Assembly: GCA_028023455.1 (NCBI GenBank)
Contig: JAQFVV010012405.1
Coordinates: forward strand, 12,800,031 to 12,864,030
Source of the DNA: Epiperipatus broadwayi
Lineage: Eukaryota; Onychophora; Udeonychophora; Euonychophora; Peripatidae
DNA: 64,000 nucleotides
Reading direction: 5' to 3'
Numbering within the stretch: position 1 is the first letter of the stretch; each line of letters starts with the position of its first letter. Both the position numbers and the translations under genes were made by a program. The notes beneath the pieces were generated by a model, which had not been told where the DNA came from, made no database searches, and was given only the letters and a program-made list of their open reading frames with translations. Of this stretch, positions 24,600 through 36,889 are shown piece by piece.

Positions 24600-25738
24600 G
24601 AAGATATTGACTCCAAAATATTACGTAGAATATTATTGAAAGATTACATCAGTTGATCAATAAATAAAACTATCAATTGTACATTATGCTATAATAGAAA
24701 GAAGAATAGTGAATACAGTGTTAAAAAGTAAAAAAGCAAAACTGACAGAATTTTTAGTAATGAAACCTGATTTTAAATCAGCTTTTGATACAGTAAATTG
24801 AACATATTTATTTAAAACCCTAAAGCAATTGTTACCGGAACATAGATATTTAGTTCAAGCAATAGAGAACTATATTGCTTACAATAACTCCCCTCATATA
24901 CCCTTTAATGCAATTTTTTTAATATAATTCTTTATTTTCCTGACAGTTTTGACTGTCCTGCAGTCTTCATCAGAGCATTCTTAACCTCCTCTACTCTTTA
25001 TTTTCCTGACAGTTTCAACTATCCTGCAGTCTCCATCAGAGTATCTGAGTATCAAAGGTAGAGGAGGTTAAAAATTATGCAAAACTATCAGGAAAATAGA
25101 GTAGAGGAGGTTAAGAATGCTCTGATGAAGACTGCATGACAGTTGAAACTGTCGGGAAAATAAAGAATTATATTTTAAAAAATTTGCATTAAAGTGTATA
25201 TGATGGGAGTTATTGTAAGCAATATATATGAATATATGAAGCAATGCAAAGAAAGTAAAGGAGGAGAATATACTTCAATAGAGAACTATATTAAAAACAG
25301 TAAAATCTCAATTAAGAATTATATTAGATACTCAGAATTGTTTACTTCTGAAAAAGGAATAGTGCAAGAATCACCATTCGATACTTTACTTTTTGTAGTG
25401 TACATTGATCAGGTCAAAGATATTGAAAACTAGTGACAGGTCTTTATCTTTCTCATTTAGGTATGAAGATTGTGGAAATAGCTTTTATTGATGATGTAAT
25501 AATTTTTCAGAATGTATATAATATTCAGATTGTTATGAATATCCTGAATAGTTTTCAAAGAGAAATAGGATCTCTGCGGTCACTAAAATCTGCAATTTGG
25601 CAACTAGCTACAGATAAAAAAATACCATCTGATTTTTTTGCAATCTCCATTATTGTTTTTAAGAATCCCACTTCATATGTCAAAAACAGATATGAATCAA
25701 TATATTTTGTAATAAATAAAATCAATAAGAAAATTTAA
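24600..25738 (+). pseudogene. remnant of LINE reverse transcriptase, split by an insertion
   Basis: Left of the insertion, KPDFKSAFDTVN is the finger/palm block and continues to ENYIAYNNSPHI, where the foldback element at 24902-25196 enters. Right of it the frame resumes with NYIRYSELFTSEKGIVQESPFDTLLFVVYIDQ (the G-Q-SPxxF palm block) and then FIDDVIIF, the catalytic box. Substitutions and stops show it has been inactive for a long time. Confidence 0.75.
24902..25196. mobile_element. 295-bp foldback element with ~95-bp inverted arms
   Basis: The left arm (24902-25000) starts CCCTTTAATGCAATTTTTT and the right arm (25096-25196) ends AAAATTTGCATTAAAGTG; they are almost perfect reverse complements. 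Both arms contain CTGATGAAGACTG on the strand facing outward, followed by GAAACTGTC or AAAACTGTC, a hammerhead-like core. The insertion splits the reverse transcriptase remnant and is flanked by ATATA/TATAT, so a TA-type or short TSD is possible. No protein is encoded, so it is non-autonomous. A related single end lies at 26305-26370. Confidence 0.85.
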
Positions 25739-26304
25739 TCTTTTTTTGGTGTTTTCAATACAATAGTAAATAAATTGAATCAGATGGCAAAGAACTATAT
25801 TTGGGGGAAATCTTCACATTTATTGTCAATTTTATTATTAAAATTACCAATTTATCAAGGAGGGTTCAAACTCATTGATACAAAATGATTTATGTCATAT
25901 TTAAAAGCATTAACCCATATATTAATATAATACAAGACAAAAGTTTTAGTCCATCATTACCAAATGCTAATTTAATTAATAAAATGTAAAAAGACAGATC
26001 ATTTTATGGTGACTTATTTATAGCATATAAAGACTTACAGGATGATTTAAACTTAAATAGCTTGATTAATATTAAATACAATGAATTAAAATAAATCATA
26101 AACTAGGAATGAAAATATCAATGATTAAGTTTATCAAGAATCTTCTCAAAATATATACTCCACAATCACATATAAAATTCTGTTTAAAAATTTTAAATTG
26201 CTTCCAACCATGTATTTAAATGATTGTAAAAATGAATTTGAAGCTTACATATATATTTTTGTAAGATAAATGGTGGAGGAAAGAGGGTAAAAGTAGATAA
26301 TAAG

Positions 26305-26370
26305 ATCTGATGAAGACTGCTAGGTACAGTCAAAACTGTAAAATTAATAAATATATTTTGCTTTAAAGTG
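26305..26370 (+). repeat. single end of the foldback/PLE-like tail family
   Basis: TCTGATGAAGACTG, then a loop and CAGTCAAAACTG, then ATAAATATATTTTGCTTTAAAGTG. This matches the right arm of the element at 24902-25196. The helix GACTG/CAGTC is perfect here. Confidence 0.6.
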
Positions 26371-26884
26371 TAAGAAGAGTGGAATGTCGTTATTATATGT
26401 TATATAAAAAAGGAAACCTTTTTCACTCATTTCAAGAATATGTAGCATTTAAAATCTTATACTAAAAGTATTTCATGCTCAATGCATAAATTTAAAATGA
26501 GAAATAACAAACAATATTAAAAGATTTAATCCACATAATGCAATGGTTTCACGGCATGTTTTAAAAACTATAAAAAATACGGTTTAAAATAATCTTTAAT
26601 AATAAAAAATATAATTGATCAAAAAAAATTGTTAATGATTGGAATAAATATAACTGAATCAGATACAACCCCAAAAAAATAACGGGAAAAATATGATCAG
26701 GCACTGATCTGTCTCAATGTGATTTATGGAAATAAAAATCAAAAAATAATCATTTAATTAAAAAAGAAACTTATAAAAATATACATAAATAAATATGAAG
26801 ATTTGTAATTTAAAATTTATATGTAATAATTATTGCAAATATATATATAATTTTTGTTTTTATTAATATTTTACTTAAAATAGA

Positions 26885-26905
26885 TTGCTTCTGCTACCAC
26901 TACTG

Positions 26906-26980
<75 letters not shown>

Positions 26981-27041
26981 TTATTACTACTACTACTACT
27001 ATGACAATGATGATGATGACAACAATGATGATGATGATGAT
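26885..27041. repeat. (ACT)n microsatellite ending in (GAT)n
   Basis: About 110 bp of ACT units followed by GATGATGATG-type units. It lies just 3' of the decayed LINE. Confidence 0.95.
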
Positions 27042-27059
27042 TTTTCAAAAAGAAATTAT

Positions 27060-27560
27060 ATTTAGACTTAAAAAAGAGATTACAATAAGTTATTTTTATA
27101 TACGTGTTTACATTAATGATCACATAAATGTCTAAACAGGTTTGAATATATATGATTACATAGATCAATGGGATTTTACACATATAAATGAGGCAAAAGA
27201 TTAAATTGTTTGGATAGGTTTGTATTAGTATATTTCCATGTGTTCTGCTATTATTTATCATGACATAGATTCAATTTTAGTTGCATTACAAGGTTATATT
27301 GATTTTATATCCTAGATTTAAAGATTACTCATGTATACATTACAATATTTTATTATAAATGTGTACTGATAATGTTCATTACTATCTTGATATTGTTTTC
27401 ATGTCTTCTGGTAGATGTCCTTGTTGATAAAGTTGTAAGAATACATACTCTGAGTTATTGTGGCACTATTGGCGCCTGGGTAATGGGTTTTTTCTTGCAG
27501 TCCTTTCTGGTTCTGTGGAGTTCATTTCTAGAGATTGCATGCATGCTAGTTTGGTTAAAG
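27060..27560. other. AT-rich intergenic DNA
   Basis: No gene supported. A GC-richer patch at 27470-27550 has an open frame with a hydrophobic stretch but no recognisable domain. Confidence 0.4.
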
Positions 27561-27568
27561 GTGTTAAA

Positions 27569-27696
<128 letters not shown>

Positions 27697-28369
27697 AGGG
27701 GATAGTATGTACTTAAATATTTTAATGAAGAAAACAATCATAAGAATTAGACACTCATTTTATTTCTGAAAATCAATTGTATCATGTCAAGACCTCAAAC
27801 CCTACTGCATTAATGACCAGGTAGGTGAATAAAATAATCTGTGATGACACCTTTTTCTCTCTTAATTCAAGCAGTCTCTTGCCTTATTCCAGAAAGTATT
27901 TGAATGACACTTAGATTTACTATTGTACACAAATGTGCATTTGGTATACTACAATGTATACAGGATGAATGTATGAATGTAGATGCTCAAATATTAGGAA
28001 TACCCCCAGGAGAAACATTTAAAATATAGATTGTGTGTTAACACTAAGGCTGCAGAATAAGCCTAAAATTTCTGTATGTATATTACCAAAAGTAGGATAG
28101 TCAAAAAATAAATATGATTCTGTATTTATAAAAATGTATGATTGATAATGATTTTTGATTTAATTTGGTTAGAAAGTCAAAAAAATTGTTTCAGTGGACT
28201 GGATTTTAAATGTACAAGTTAACTGTTTCTTATTTACATTTAGTACAGGTTGTTCATTGGTATTTTTAAGTAGCAAATTATTAATTGAAATTAAACAAAT
28301 GTGGAAGTTACAAATTTAGCCATTATAATAGTTTTAATTTGATAACTCACATTCAATGAGAATCATTGA

Positions 28370-28950
28370 ATGTTTTCCTCAGAAAAAGCATAGTTATTCC
28401 ATTGCTTTAGATTGCAGTTTAACATTATTCTAAATAAAACTAATGTAGAGTTTTTTTTATAATGTAGATTTTCCCATTAACCATAATACTTTAATTGATA
28501 TTTTTTTAAACAAAATCTAAAAAAGATCAGTATTTTATGGACAGTGGTTAACATCTAAGGCTTTATTTTATTCTTTCCTAAAGAAAGAGTTATTATAAGA
28601 TCATTCTTTCTTTCTTGACAACACTTCATGTAGATTTTTTTATAATCTATTTTAATAATTATGAAATAAATATCAGACTTTAAAGCAAAATTTGATAGAT
28701 TTATTACAAATCAATGTGTGTTCATTTACATTTAAAAAAATATTTAAAAAAAATAAATTTGCTCAATTTTTGAAAGAGTGTTTAAACACCATAGATAATA
28801 TTAACATTCTTTATTTCTATTTACAAGTCAGTTTTAAACATTTAAGAAGTCTAGCATGAGAGTTTTTAAAAATGCTCAACTTTTCACTTCTGTATAAAAT
28901 CTTTATTTTATACTAAAACTCAATAAATCAGACTTGGATTTTATTTTAAT
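28370..28950 (+). repeat. old dispersed repeat, family D
   Basis: Diverged but collinear with 48195-48860: both contain GTAGATTTTCCC or GTAGATTTCCCC, CAGTATTTTATGGACAGTGGTTAACATCTAAGG or its counterpart, TTTGATAGATTTATTACAAATCAA and a following CTACTTACAAGT-like block. No coding capacity seen; probably an ancient transposon. Confidence 0.6.
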
Positions 28951-28959
28951 TTACTTTTG

Positions 28960-31090
28960 TAAATGAATATTATTTTTAAAAGTGCATTTAACCTTTTTAA
29001 ATATTTGAAAACTTAGTTGTAAATTAGAACAACAAAACATAAACACCATCTACAATATCTGTCTAAACTCTCTTACAAAAAATGAATGAAATCTTTTTTA
29101 TTTTAAGTTTTTATTTTAATGTAAATAGGTAAATGTTGATTTGTGATAAACCTATAAAATTCTGCTTTAAAATCTGATATTTGCTTTATAATTATTAAAA
29201 TATTTGAAAACATTCTAACATCATGCCAATTTTTAAAGGTGTTGGTGTTAATGATGAGTATCTCGTGAAGCATTATCAAAAAGGAATGAACACCCTTATA
29301 AGAAATCTTTACTTAGAGAGCAATAGATTCAAACTTTAGATATTAGCCATTGTCCATGATTTCTCTAGATTTCTTTCAATTAAAAAATCAATAAAAGCAT
29401 TATGGGAAAATATATATTACAAAAAATTATATGTTATTATCACAATAGCAATAAAGTTGCATTTTAAAGCTTCGGAACAATCGCACTTTTTCTGGCGGAA
29501 ACTCCCAATGATTCTTAACAAATATGTAATTTATCAAGTTAAAAAACGAAAATGCATATTTCATTTAAGACATCTGTCAATATAACTACTGCAATAATTT
29601 TCTTTTAGCAATATTTGATAGATTTGTGATATAAATATTACCTTTAAATGTGCCTATAAAATATCCAATACTGCTGCCTCTTCATTTAATCAGTGTTTGG
29701 GAAAGTATAAAAAGAGAAATATAATTTCTAACTGTGTAATGGTGACCCAGTTTGTTCAAAATAAATTTCAATATCATCCATAAAGAATTCATAAATATTA
29801 TGAGTGATTTTAAAAAATACATAATAATAGGATATTAACTCTTTTTTGGCAAATTCCATGTAACCTCAGAAAAGCACTTTCATTAAATTTTCCAGAAATC
29901 ATTTACTACAGACATATTTCAATTGTCTGTTATGTTGGTAATTCTATTGAATTAGTAAAGATTATATGTTTTAGTTTTTACTTTTATTAACAAATGTCAA
30001 GACTCATCAACAAAGGCTAAATTAAATAACTGATTGACAGCATTTGTTTATATTTTGTTCATCAAGCAGAAGCAATTATAAAGGAAGTTTTTTTCAGGTT
30101 GTTTTCAATAATTCTAAAGTTGTTTTTGTTTAATAAATATAAAATAAAATATCTTTAATATGATAATAGTATGGTAAAAAAGATGAGAAAAATTATGTTA
30201 CTATTTTTTTCACTCTTTTAGTTATATTAAAGATTATTTTTTGTAATAAATTTGTTAAAACATAGTTTTAGTTTATCAAAATTATTATTCAAACTGAAGG
30301 CCATATATATATAAAATTTTGTTAGACTTAATTTAATTATCAAATTTGATCACACCAGTTAAATCTAAGGGTATAGTTTTTTTTATTTTTAAATTTCCTG
30401 TACATAAAAAAGGAGCCCATTATTTTTATAACAGAATTTTTTATACCTGTCTATTGCTGGATATTTTTTGTATTTTGTTTATATGTAAATGACAAGAATG
30501 TGTTATTTCATTGAAGCATTGGAAATTAAAACAAACTAATTTACAGTATAACCTAAATATGACTTTGTTTTCATCATATAATCATGAAAATATTAGATAA
30601 TATATATATATATGTGTGTGCACGCGTGCGTTGAAGAAATATATTTAATCAAACATATTTCAAAATTGCAAATATCCCACTCATCACTATTCATCAGTGT
30701 AAAAGTTTCAGACCATTTTCTATCATTATGAATGTATTACAAAAACAGTCTTTACCCATGAGATAAGATATATCTTGAAATATTTGATCTGTGTGGCTAT
30801 ATTAATAGCACAATATATATGTACTCAAATATAACTTTTTAATCTTGAAGTTTGATTTTGTTTGTAACTGAACATAAATCTGTCCATATTATGGCACTTT
30901 ACAAAAATATAACTCACATGCAATAAAAACATATGTTCTATTTTACATCTAGATATGCTGCATCAAGAGCCTGGCTCAGCAAAGTTACAATATTGTTTGG
31001 TATCAAAGATTTACTACTGCCATACTTGATAACTGTCTACATACTCTGGTAGAATATATTTTATTACATAATATCTGTAGTATATAATGC
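28960..31090. other. AT-rich intergenic DNA
   Basis: No gene recognised. It contains an alternating purine-pyrimidine run at 30598-30630 and weak similarity near 29200 to 51990-52030. Confidence 0.4.
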
Positions 31091-31092
31091 TG

Positions 31093-31093
<1 letters not shown>

Positions 31094-31171
<78 letters not shown>
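31094..31171. repeat. (AT)n microsatellite
   Basis: About 78 bp of AT repeats broken once by ACAG near 31131. Confidence 0.95.
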
Positions 31172-31176
<5 letters not shown>

Positions 31177-31199
31177 AATAAAAATATTAGGGCCACTTT

Positions 31200-32350
31200 A
31201 ATAACACCAAAATAAGTTACCTCTAGACCAGGCTCTCCAAATAATCTACAAAATTAACTGCAATGAACCCATTTGCAATGCAATTTACTATTGTGAATCC
31301 TGTGCCAATAGTTCTATTAGATTAGTGCAATGGAATTATATATATGAAACAGACTCTAACATAAAATCAGTATTTTTCGAGTGTGAGGTGAATTTGGTCA
31401 AGTTATTTGTGATGATTTAAAGAGAAATACAAAGAGGCATGATTTATCGCAAGCAATATCCATGTTATAAATAAAAAGGACTCATGTGTTTCATTATCAT
31501 GCAAGTGGTATATGTAAATTTACAGACTTGTATATTAATTACTAATCGGCATGTTCATTTCCCCACATACATGACTCTGTGGCTAAAAATATGATTTGCC
31601 TGGTAAAAACAGTGCTAAGTGCTAAAAACAATTACAATTTTTAACCTTTTCACACCTCTTTTTATTGAATTACAAACGAATAAGGCAAGAATTAAAACCT
31701 ATTGAGTTAAATAAAGGTATTGCTTATCTTTTACAGCATTAATTAATGAATAAATTGCAGAAATATGCTTTCAATTACAAAAACTTTATCAATTACATGT
31801 AATCTTAAAATGAATCTATTAACTTTCATAATGCATCAGTTTAGGTTATTTCCCATTAATATGGAAAATAATTCAACAAGAAACTCATATGGAAATTCAT
31901 GAAGCAATATGGCAATAAAAGTTAATGCAATCACTTTAACATTTTAAGCAGTTGATAAGAATTGTTTCAATAATTGAAAGCATTCTTCCACAATGTTAAT
32001 AAATATTTTCAATATTAATAAATATTTTTTAAAGTTAAATATTGCCGATTTATTTATTTGTTACATATATTTTTTGCAGGTTCTATTACAATTATCTAAG
32101 TTCCATATCCAAAATTGAGAAGTGAGTGACTTAAATACTTGCAATGTGATTAAACTTACAATACAATGATTCAAATACATCGTTTTAATTCTTTAATTAT
32201 AATTGCAACATTGAATAAAAGCATACATTACTTAATTACTTTTTTGCTTCATTTGGCTAAAAAGAAATGGCATGCTTCTAGAAAGATAGTTGGGCAAATG
32301 TATAAATAGATGGAATGAGAACATAACACTTAATCATTGCAATGTGCAAA
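31200..32350. other. AT-rich intergenic DNA
   Basis: No gene, RNA or element boundary recognised before the (ATT)n array. Confidence 0.4.
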
Positions 32351-32357
32351 ATAATTA

Positions 32358-32523
<166 letters not shown>

Positions 32524-32874
32524 GAAAATACTTAATTGTAAATTATTAGAGAAAAAATATAGTTAGTAATAAATTTGGCTGAACGTTTTCGAGGAACCGT
32601 GCCTCATACTCATAGCCTTCGTGAAAATGTACTTGATATATGTAAATGAGAATATTCAAATGAGTTACTGTTAAGTAGCCCATTTTTTCTAAATGTCGAA
32701 GCACGTGTCTCTTCTGTTGATTGCATGGATGTCTCTGTTAATGTAGAATGCCTCTTTTATCTTTCTCCTGTAGTCGTTTGGTTCTGAGCATAAAATAACG
32801 GGGTTAGCGGGTATGAAATTGTGCCCTGATTGTTTAGTATGTTCAAAAAATGCAGAAGATGTACTGCTGTTCGT

Positions 32875-33857
32875 GGCTTGACTCCCATATTTTCACTCTT
32901 TTCGAAGATAAATGGTACACAATGCAAGATGGTTGGCCCATGGGCCTCCCTATAAGTGGCGTCTTATCCAGTATATACTTAAATAAATATGAACAATCCA
33001 TTATTCCAAAATATTTCAACACTAACCCAGACTTCATATATATACGATATGTAGATGATATTTTCATTATAGCATCTAAAAATAATATTTTAAATATACA
33101 ACGCGAATTACAAAGCACAACTAAACTATTTTTCTCTATCATATATGAAAACAATAACGAACTCAAATATCTTGATCTTTCCTTGTCAAGAGACCGCCAT
33201 GCAATAGATTACAAAATGCTTGTTAAACCATTTGAAATCCGTAGCTGCATCCATCCTAATTCTAAATCACCCGCATCGCACAAATTCGCAGGTCTTAAAG
33301 CATTTCTGTTTAGAAACCATCATTTGTGTAAATATGAAGCACATAGGAAGGAAAATGTAAACAATTACATTAAAGACCTACTAGCAGCAGGATTCAAACA
33401 CAAAACTATTAGGAGGAAAGTCATGAAATTTAACAGCACAATAGATGATAAATTGCCTCACACCAATCTACCCAGAATAACGGTCCCCTATATCCCTAAA
33501 ATATCCAATAAACTAACGAAAACCTTAAGCAACAAATTCAGCATAATATTCAGAACTCCACCCAACACTAATAGGTTGATCAATAACTCCAAAGATTACA
33601 TTGATCCAGCGCTCACCCCACATGTGGTGTACTCCATTTCCTGCCCCCAGGCCGGATGCCACGCCACATATTATGGGGAAACGAAAGCCACAATTAACAC
33701 CAGGTTGGCTCAACATCGGACACCTTCAATAGAGCCCAAACGAACAGCAGTACATCTTCTGCATTTTTTGAACATACTAAACAATCAGGGCACAATTTCA
33801 TACCCGCTAACCCCGTTATTTTATGCTCAGAACCAAACGACTACAGGAGAAAGATAA
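32875..33857 (+). pseudogene. Penelope reverse transcriptase + GIY-YIG endonuclease, 5'-truncated
   Basis: The open frame starts inside the left inverted arm (ATG at 32850), but true similarity begins at the arm boundary, 32875. In order: QDGWPMGLPISGVLSSIYL (palm block with PMG), YVDD at 33048-33059 (catalytic aspartates intact), LKYLDLSL, the PLE linker with HKFAGLKAFLFRNHHLC, and VVYSISCPQAGC with TYYGET and RLAQHR (GIY-YIG nuclease with its preceding cysteine pair). GIY-YIG nicks DNA and the reverse transcriptase copies RNA at the nick. The frame changes near the 33740 arm boundary; the natural C-terminus (KQSGHNF, RRKIKEAFYIN, AINRRDTC) continues in another frame to about 33945. Interior decay is otherwise slight. 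Confidence 0.9.
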
Positions 33858-33984
33858 AAGAGGCATTCTACATTAACAGAGACATCCATGCAATCAACAG
33901 AAGAGACACGTGCTTCGACATTTCGAAAAAATGGGCTACTTAACAGTAACTCATTTGAATATTCTCATTTACATATATCAAGTA

Positions 33985-34030
33985 CATTTTCACGAAGGCT
34001 ATGAGTATGAGGCACGGTTCCTCGAAAACG
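33985..34030 (+). ncRNA. PLE terminal motif, possible degenerate hammerhead
   Basis: The 3' arm holds TATGAGTATGAGG, a loop, CCTC and GAAAACG, with GAGG/CCTC able to form helix II directly before GAAA. The CTGATGA part is not matched (AGTATGA). The inverted copy is at 32585-32630. Many PLEs carry hammerheads at this place, but this one departs from the core. Confidence 0.3.
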
Positions 34031-34122
34031 TTCAGCCAAATTTATTACTAACTATATTTTTTCTCTAATAATTTACAATTAAGTATTTTCATTTTTACAA
34101 ATAAGGAGAAATTAAAACCACA

Positions 34123-34367
<245 letters not shown>

Positions 34368-34853
34368 GTTTCAAAGCAAAACTTTATTGAGTCTAAAAAG
34401 TTACAGAGTCACATCTAGTAATATATTGATTTGTTACAAATGAAAAACAAATTACAACTTTCAGTATATAAGTCTTTATCTTTTCTGCATACTTTTTTTT
34501 TCTTTCTTGTTTTTAAATTTGGTCTTCTATTTAGTTCAGTTTGTGCTTGCATCTTTTTGAAGTTGGAAAAAATGCTGATGTTGAAAATGTCATCATCTAT
34601 CTTATTGGCCTTTATATTTCATAGACTGGATCTTTGTTTCAAGTGTGACCATGTGGCTGCAAACACATCTGGTTGAGCTAGGATGCTGTCTCTTTTTCTG
34701 AACAGTTCTAGTTTTATTGAATATGTTGCTGGGTGGCGTCGAGGGTTATTGGCAAGTGCAAAAGTGCATCTGGTACATCAGTAGGCATAAATTCTGTATG
34801 TTGCTGCATGAATAGCAGGGCTGTTGCCTTTTTTAAATGTATTTATTATTTCA

Positions 34854-36862
34854 TCAATTGAAATGATAGCCTTTCTGTATGTGGTAAACATTATGCGACG
34901 TATTGTTTCTAGGGCACTGCAGGAATGAAGAAAATGATCGTGTCTCTTCTTTTTTATGACATAGACCACACATGGGGTCTATATTTGTATAGAATCTACG
35001 AAATCTAAGGAAATGGGTTGTGGGTAGAGCATTGAGATTAAGCTTAAGTAGAAAATCAAAAAATTTTGGTTCTAATGACCATTTTCTGAACTGTTGCAGT
35101 AGTTGCCTGTTGTCTATTCCAAGAACTGATGAATGTAGACTAGGTGTCTGGTTTGGATATAGTATATTATAAATGTCCCAGTATGTATACTTGTTGTCAT
35201 TATTGAGTGATATTTTGTTGTATATTGGCTTGAATTCTTCAATCAGTGTGGATAGATATCCATATGAAGGGGGTGGTCTGTCTGTGGGTATTATACTGAT
35301 TACACACTCCAGGTCTGGAAATCTTTTTATTGTTGCTGTTATTAGATTTACTGATTTCTGTGTGTAAAAAACATTGATTGTATGGAGTCCAAGTCCATTG
35401 CTATATGGTGGTCTGCTCAGATTTTTTAAAGAGTTTGCCACTGTCTTTCTCTTCAATATTAGTTTGTTACAGATTGATGAGATTTTAGATATGAATGTTT
35501 TTGCAAATTTGATTATAGGTGTGTAGTATGTAATTTTTGTAATTATAAGTTGATTAAATAGTGCTACCTTTGCGTATATTGACAGGTATGACTTTTCAAG
35601 TGAGGCTGTGATTTTTTCAGCATCTTTTTAAATTTATTTTGATTTTTTGCCTCATTCCATTGGTTCCAAGGTAGAATGGGAAACCAAGGAGAGCAGATGG
35701 TTTACCATTAAACATCTCTGTACAGTGCTTGCCTGTGTATATTGACCATGCAGCAGTTTTATTTGTGTTAATTTTAAATTAAAATTTGAGGTATAATTCT
35801 TGATTATCTCTTGTAATATGAGGAGGTTCTTTTTAGAGGGGAGGAAAATGGTTACATCATCCATATAGGCTATGTATGATATATTTAATGCAGGGTTTGG
35901 AATTTGAATGCCTTTTATTTTTTTCTGTATCTCTATTAATAGAGGATTTATATATATATGGTAAAGAGCAAGGCACTTAGGGGGGATCCTTGTGGGATGA
36001 ATTGACTCAGTCTGAAGGCTGGTGATTTTTTCCCATTCAATGTGATGTGAATTTCATGGCTGAGTAGCAGATTGGCTATTATATATAAGGTGTTGTTGTT
36101 TTTTTCAGCACGTCTAATAATTTGGCTATAAGCACTGAGTCAAAAGCTGCCTCAATGTCTAGTTGAACTATAATTGGTGCATATTTCTTTCTTTTTTTTA
36201 CTACTTCGATAATTGTTTTGTACATTAAGGCACCCTGGCCAATGGATGATTCTTTTTTGGCATATTGTGCTGATGATAACACAGGGAGTATGTGTTGTTC
36301 TATTTTTTCCTTTATCACTCTTTCAAGAATTTTTATTCCTAAAGGTTCCATTGAAATTGGTCATAGATTAGATAAAGATGATATTGCTGTTGGCTTTTTG
36401 TTAAATGGAACCATTGCAACTGGGTATAGACTTTGTATGTTGTAAATTTTTTGGGATATGTAATTTGCTAGATCGCACAGGTATTTTGCTGTGAAGTGAC
36501 TAAGATGTTTGAACACAAATTTGGGAATTCCTTGTGGTCCTGGGTGACATGTGTTTATTATTGTTGCAAGTTGAAATACAATGTCAGTTGTTGTTATTGG
36601 TGTGTCTGTTTCAGGGTCTCCAAATATGTCTTCATTTGGTATGTACACACTCTGTTTTTGCATTTTTTTTAAAGTGTTGATATATTTCGTTTATCATGTT
36701 ATGTCCATCTGTTATAGAGCCATCTATTTCAAGTGCCATAGGCACTCTGACTGTGGATTGGTATTCCAATGCCCACCATATGTATGCTCTGGTCCAAGTA
36801 TGTTGTTGTGTAAGGCATATTTTTTTCTTTTTTATTGCTAATATTGCTTTAGTGTACTGCAT
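34854..36862 (-). pseudogene. LINE ORF2, reverse transcriptase and C-terminal domain, broken
   Basis: The frame runs on from the endonuclease to 36632, shifts at a T8 run near 36663, and continues with CHPGPQGIPKFVFKHL (36361-36663), where L1 elements have the GxDG block. A TGA separates SNL from PISMEPLGIKILERV, matching the NxRPISL block; TGA for CGA is a likely CpG change. Then LDIEAAFDSV (36079-36351) and, in another frame, YMDD at 35856-35867. The C-terminal 200 residues (34854-35456) include FLRFRRFYTNIDP and CGLCHKKEETRSFSSFLQCP, the cysteine-rich tail of L1/Tx1-type ORF2. There are at least two stops and three shifts. Confidence 0.85.
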
Positions 36863-36889
36863 GTATTGTTGTACATTTCTGTAAGTTTT

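Larger units (their letters stand above)
20790..26870 (+). mobile_element. heavily decayed L1/Tx1-like LINE between (AGT)n and (ACT)n arrays
   Basis: Stop-ridden remnants in LINE order are visible on the plus strand. LNIRGINSP at about 22207 is the start of an apurinic-type endonuclease and matches LNIRGLNS in the better copy at 34368-39723. KPDFKSAFDTV at about 24765 is a reverse transcriptase block. The segments at 25194-25433 and 25433-25738 include IVQESPFDTLLFVVYIDQ and the catalytic region AFIDDVIIFQ, with IDD in place of the usual MDD. A foldback element interrupts it at 24902-25196. The exact ends are unsure. (AGT)n lies directly upstream and (ACT)n directly downstream. Confidence 0.7.
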
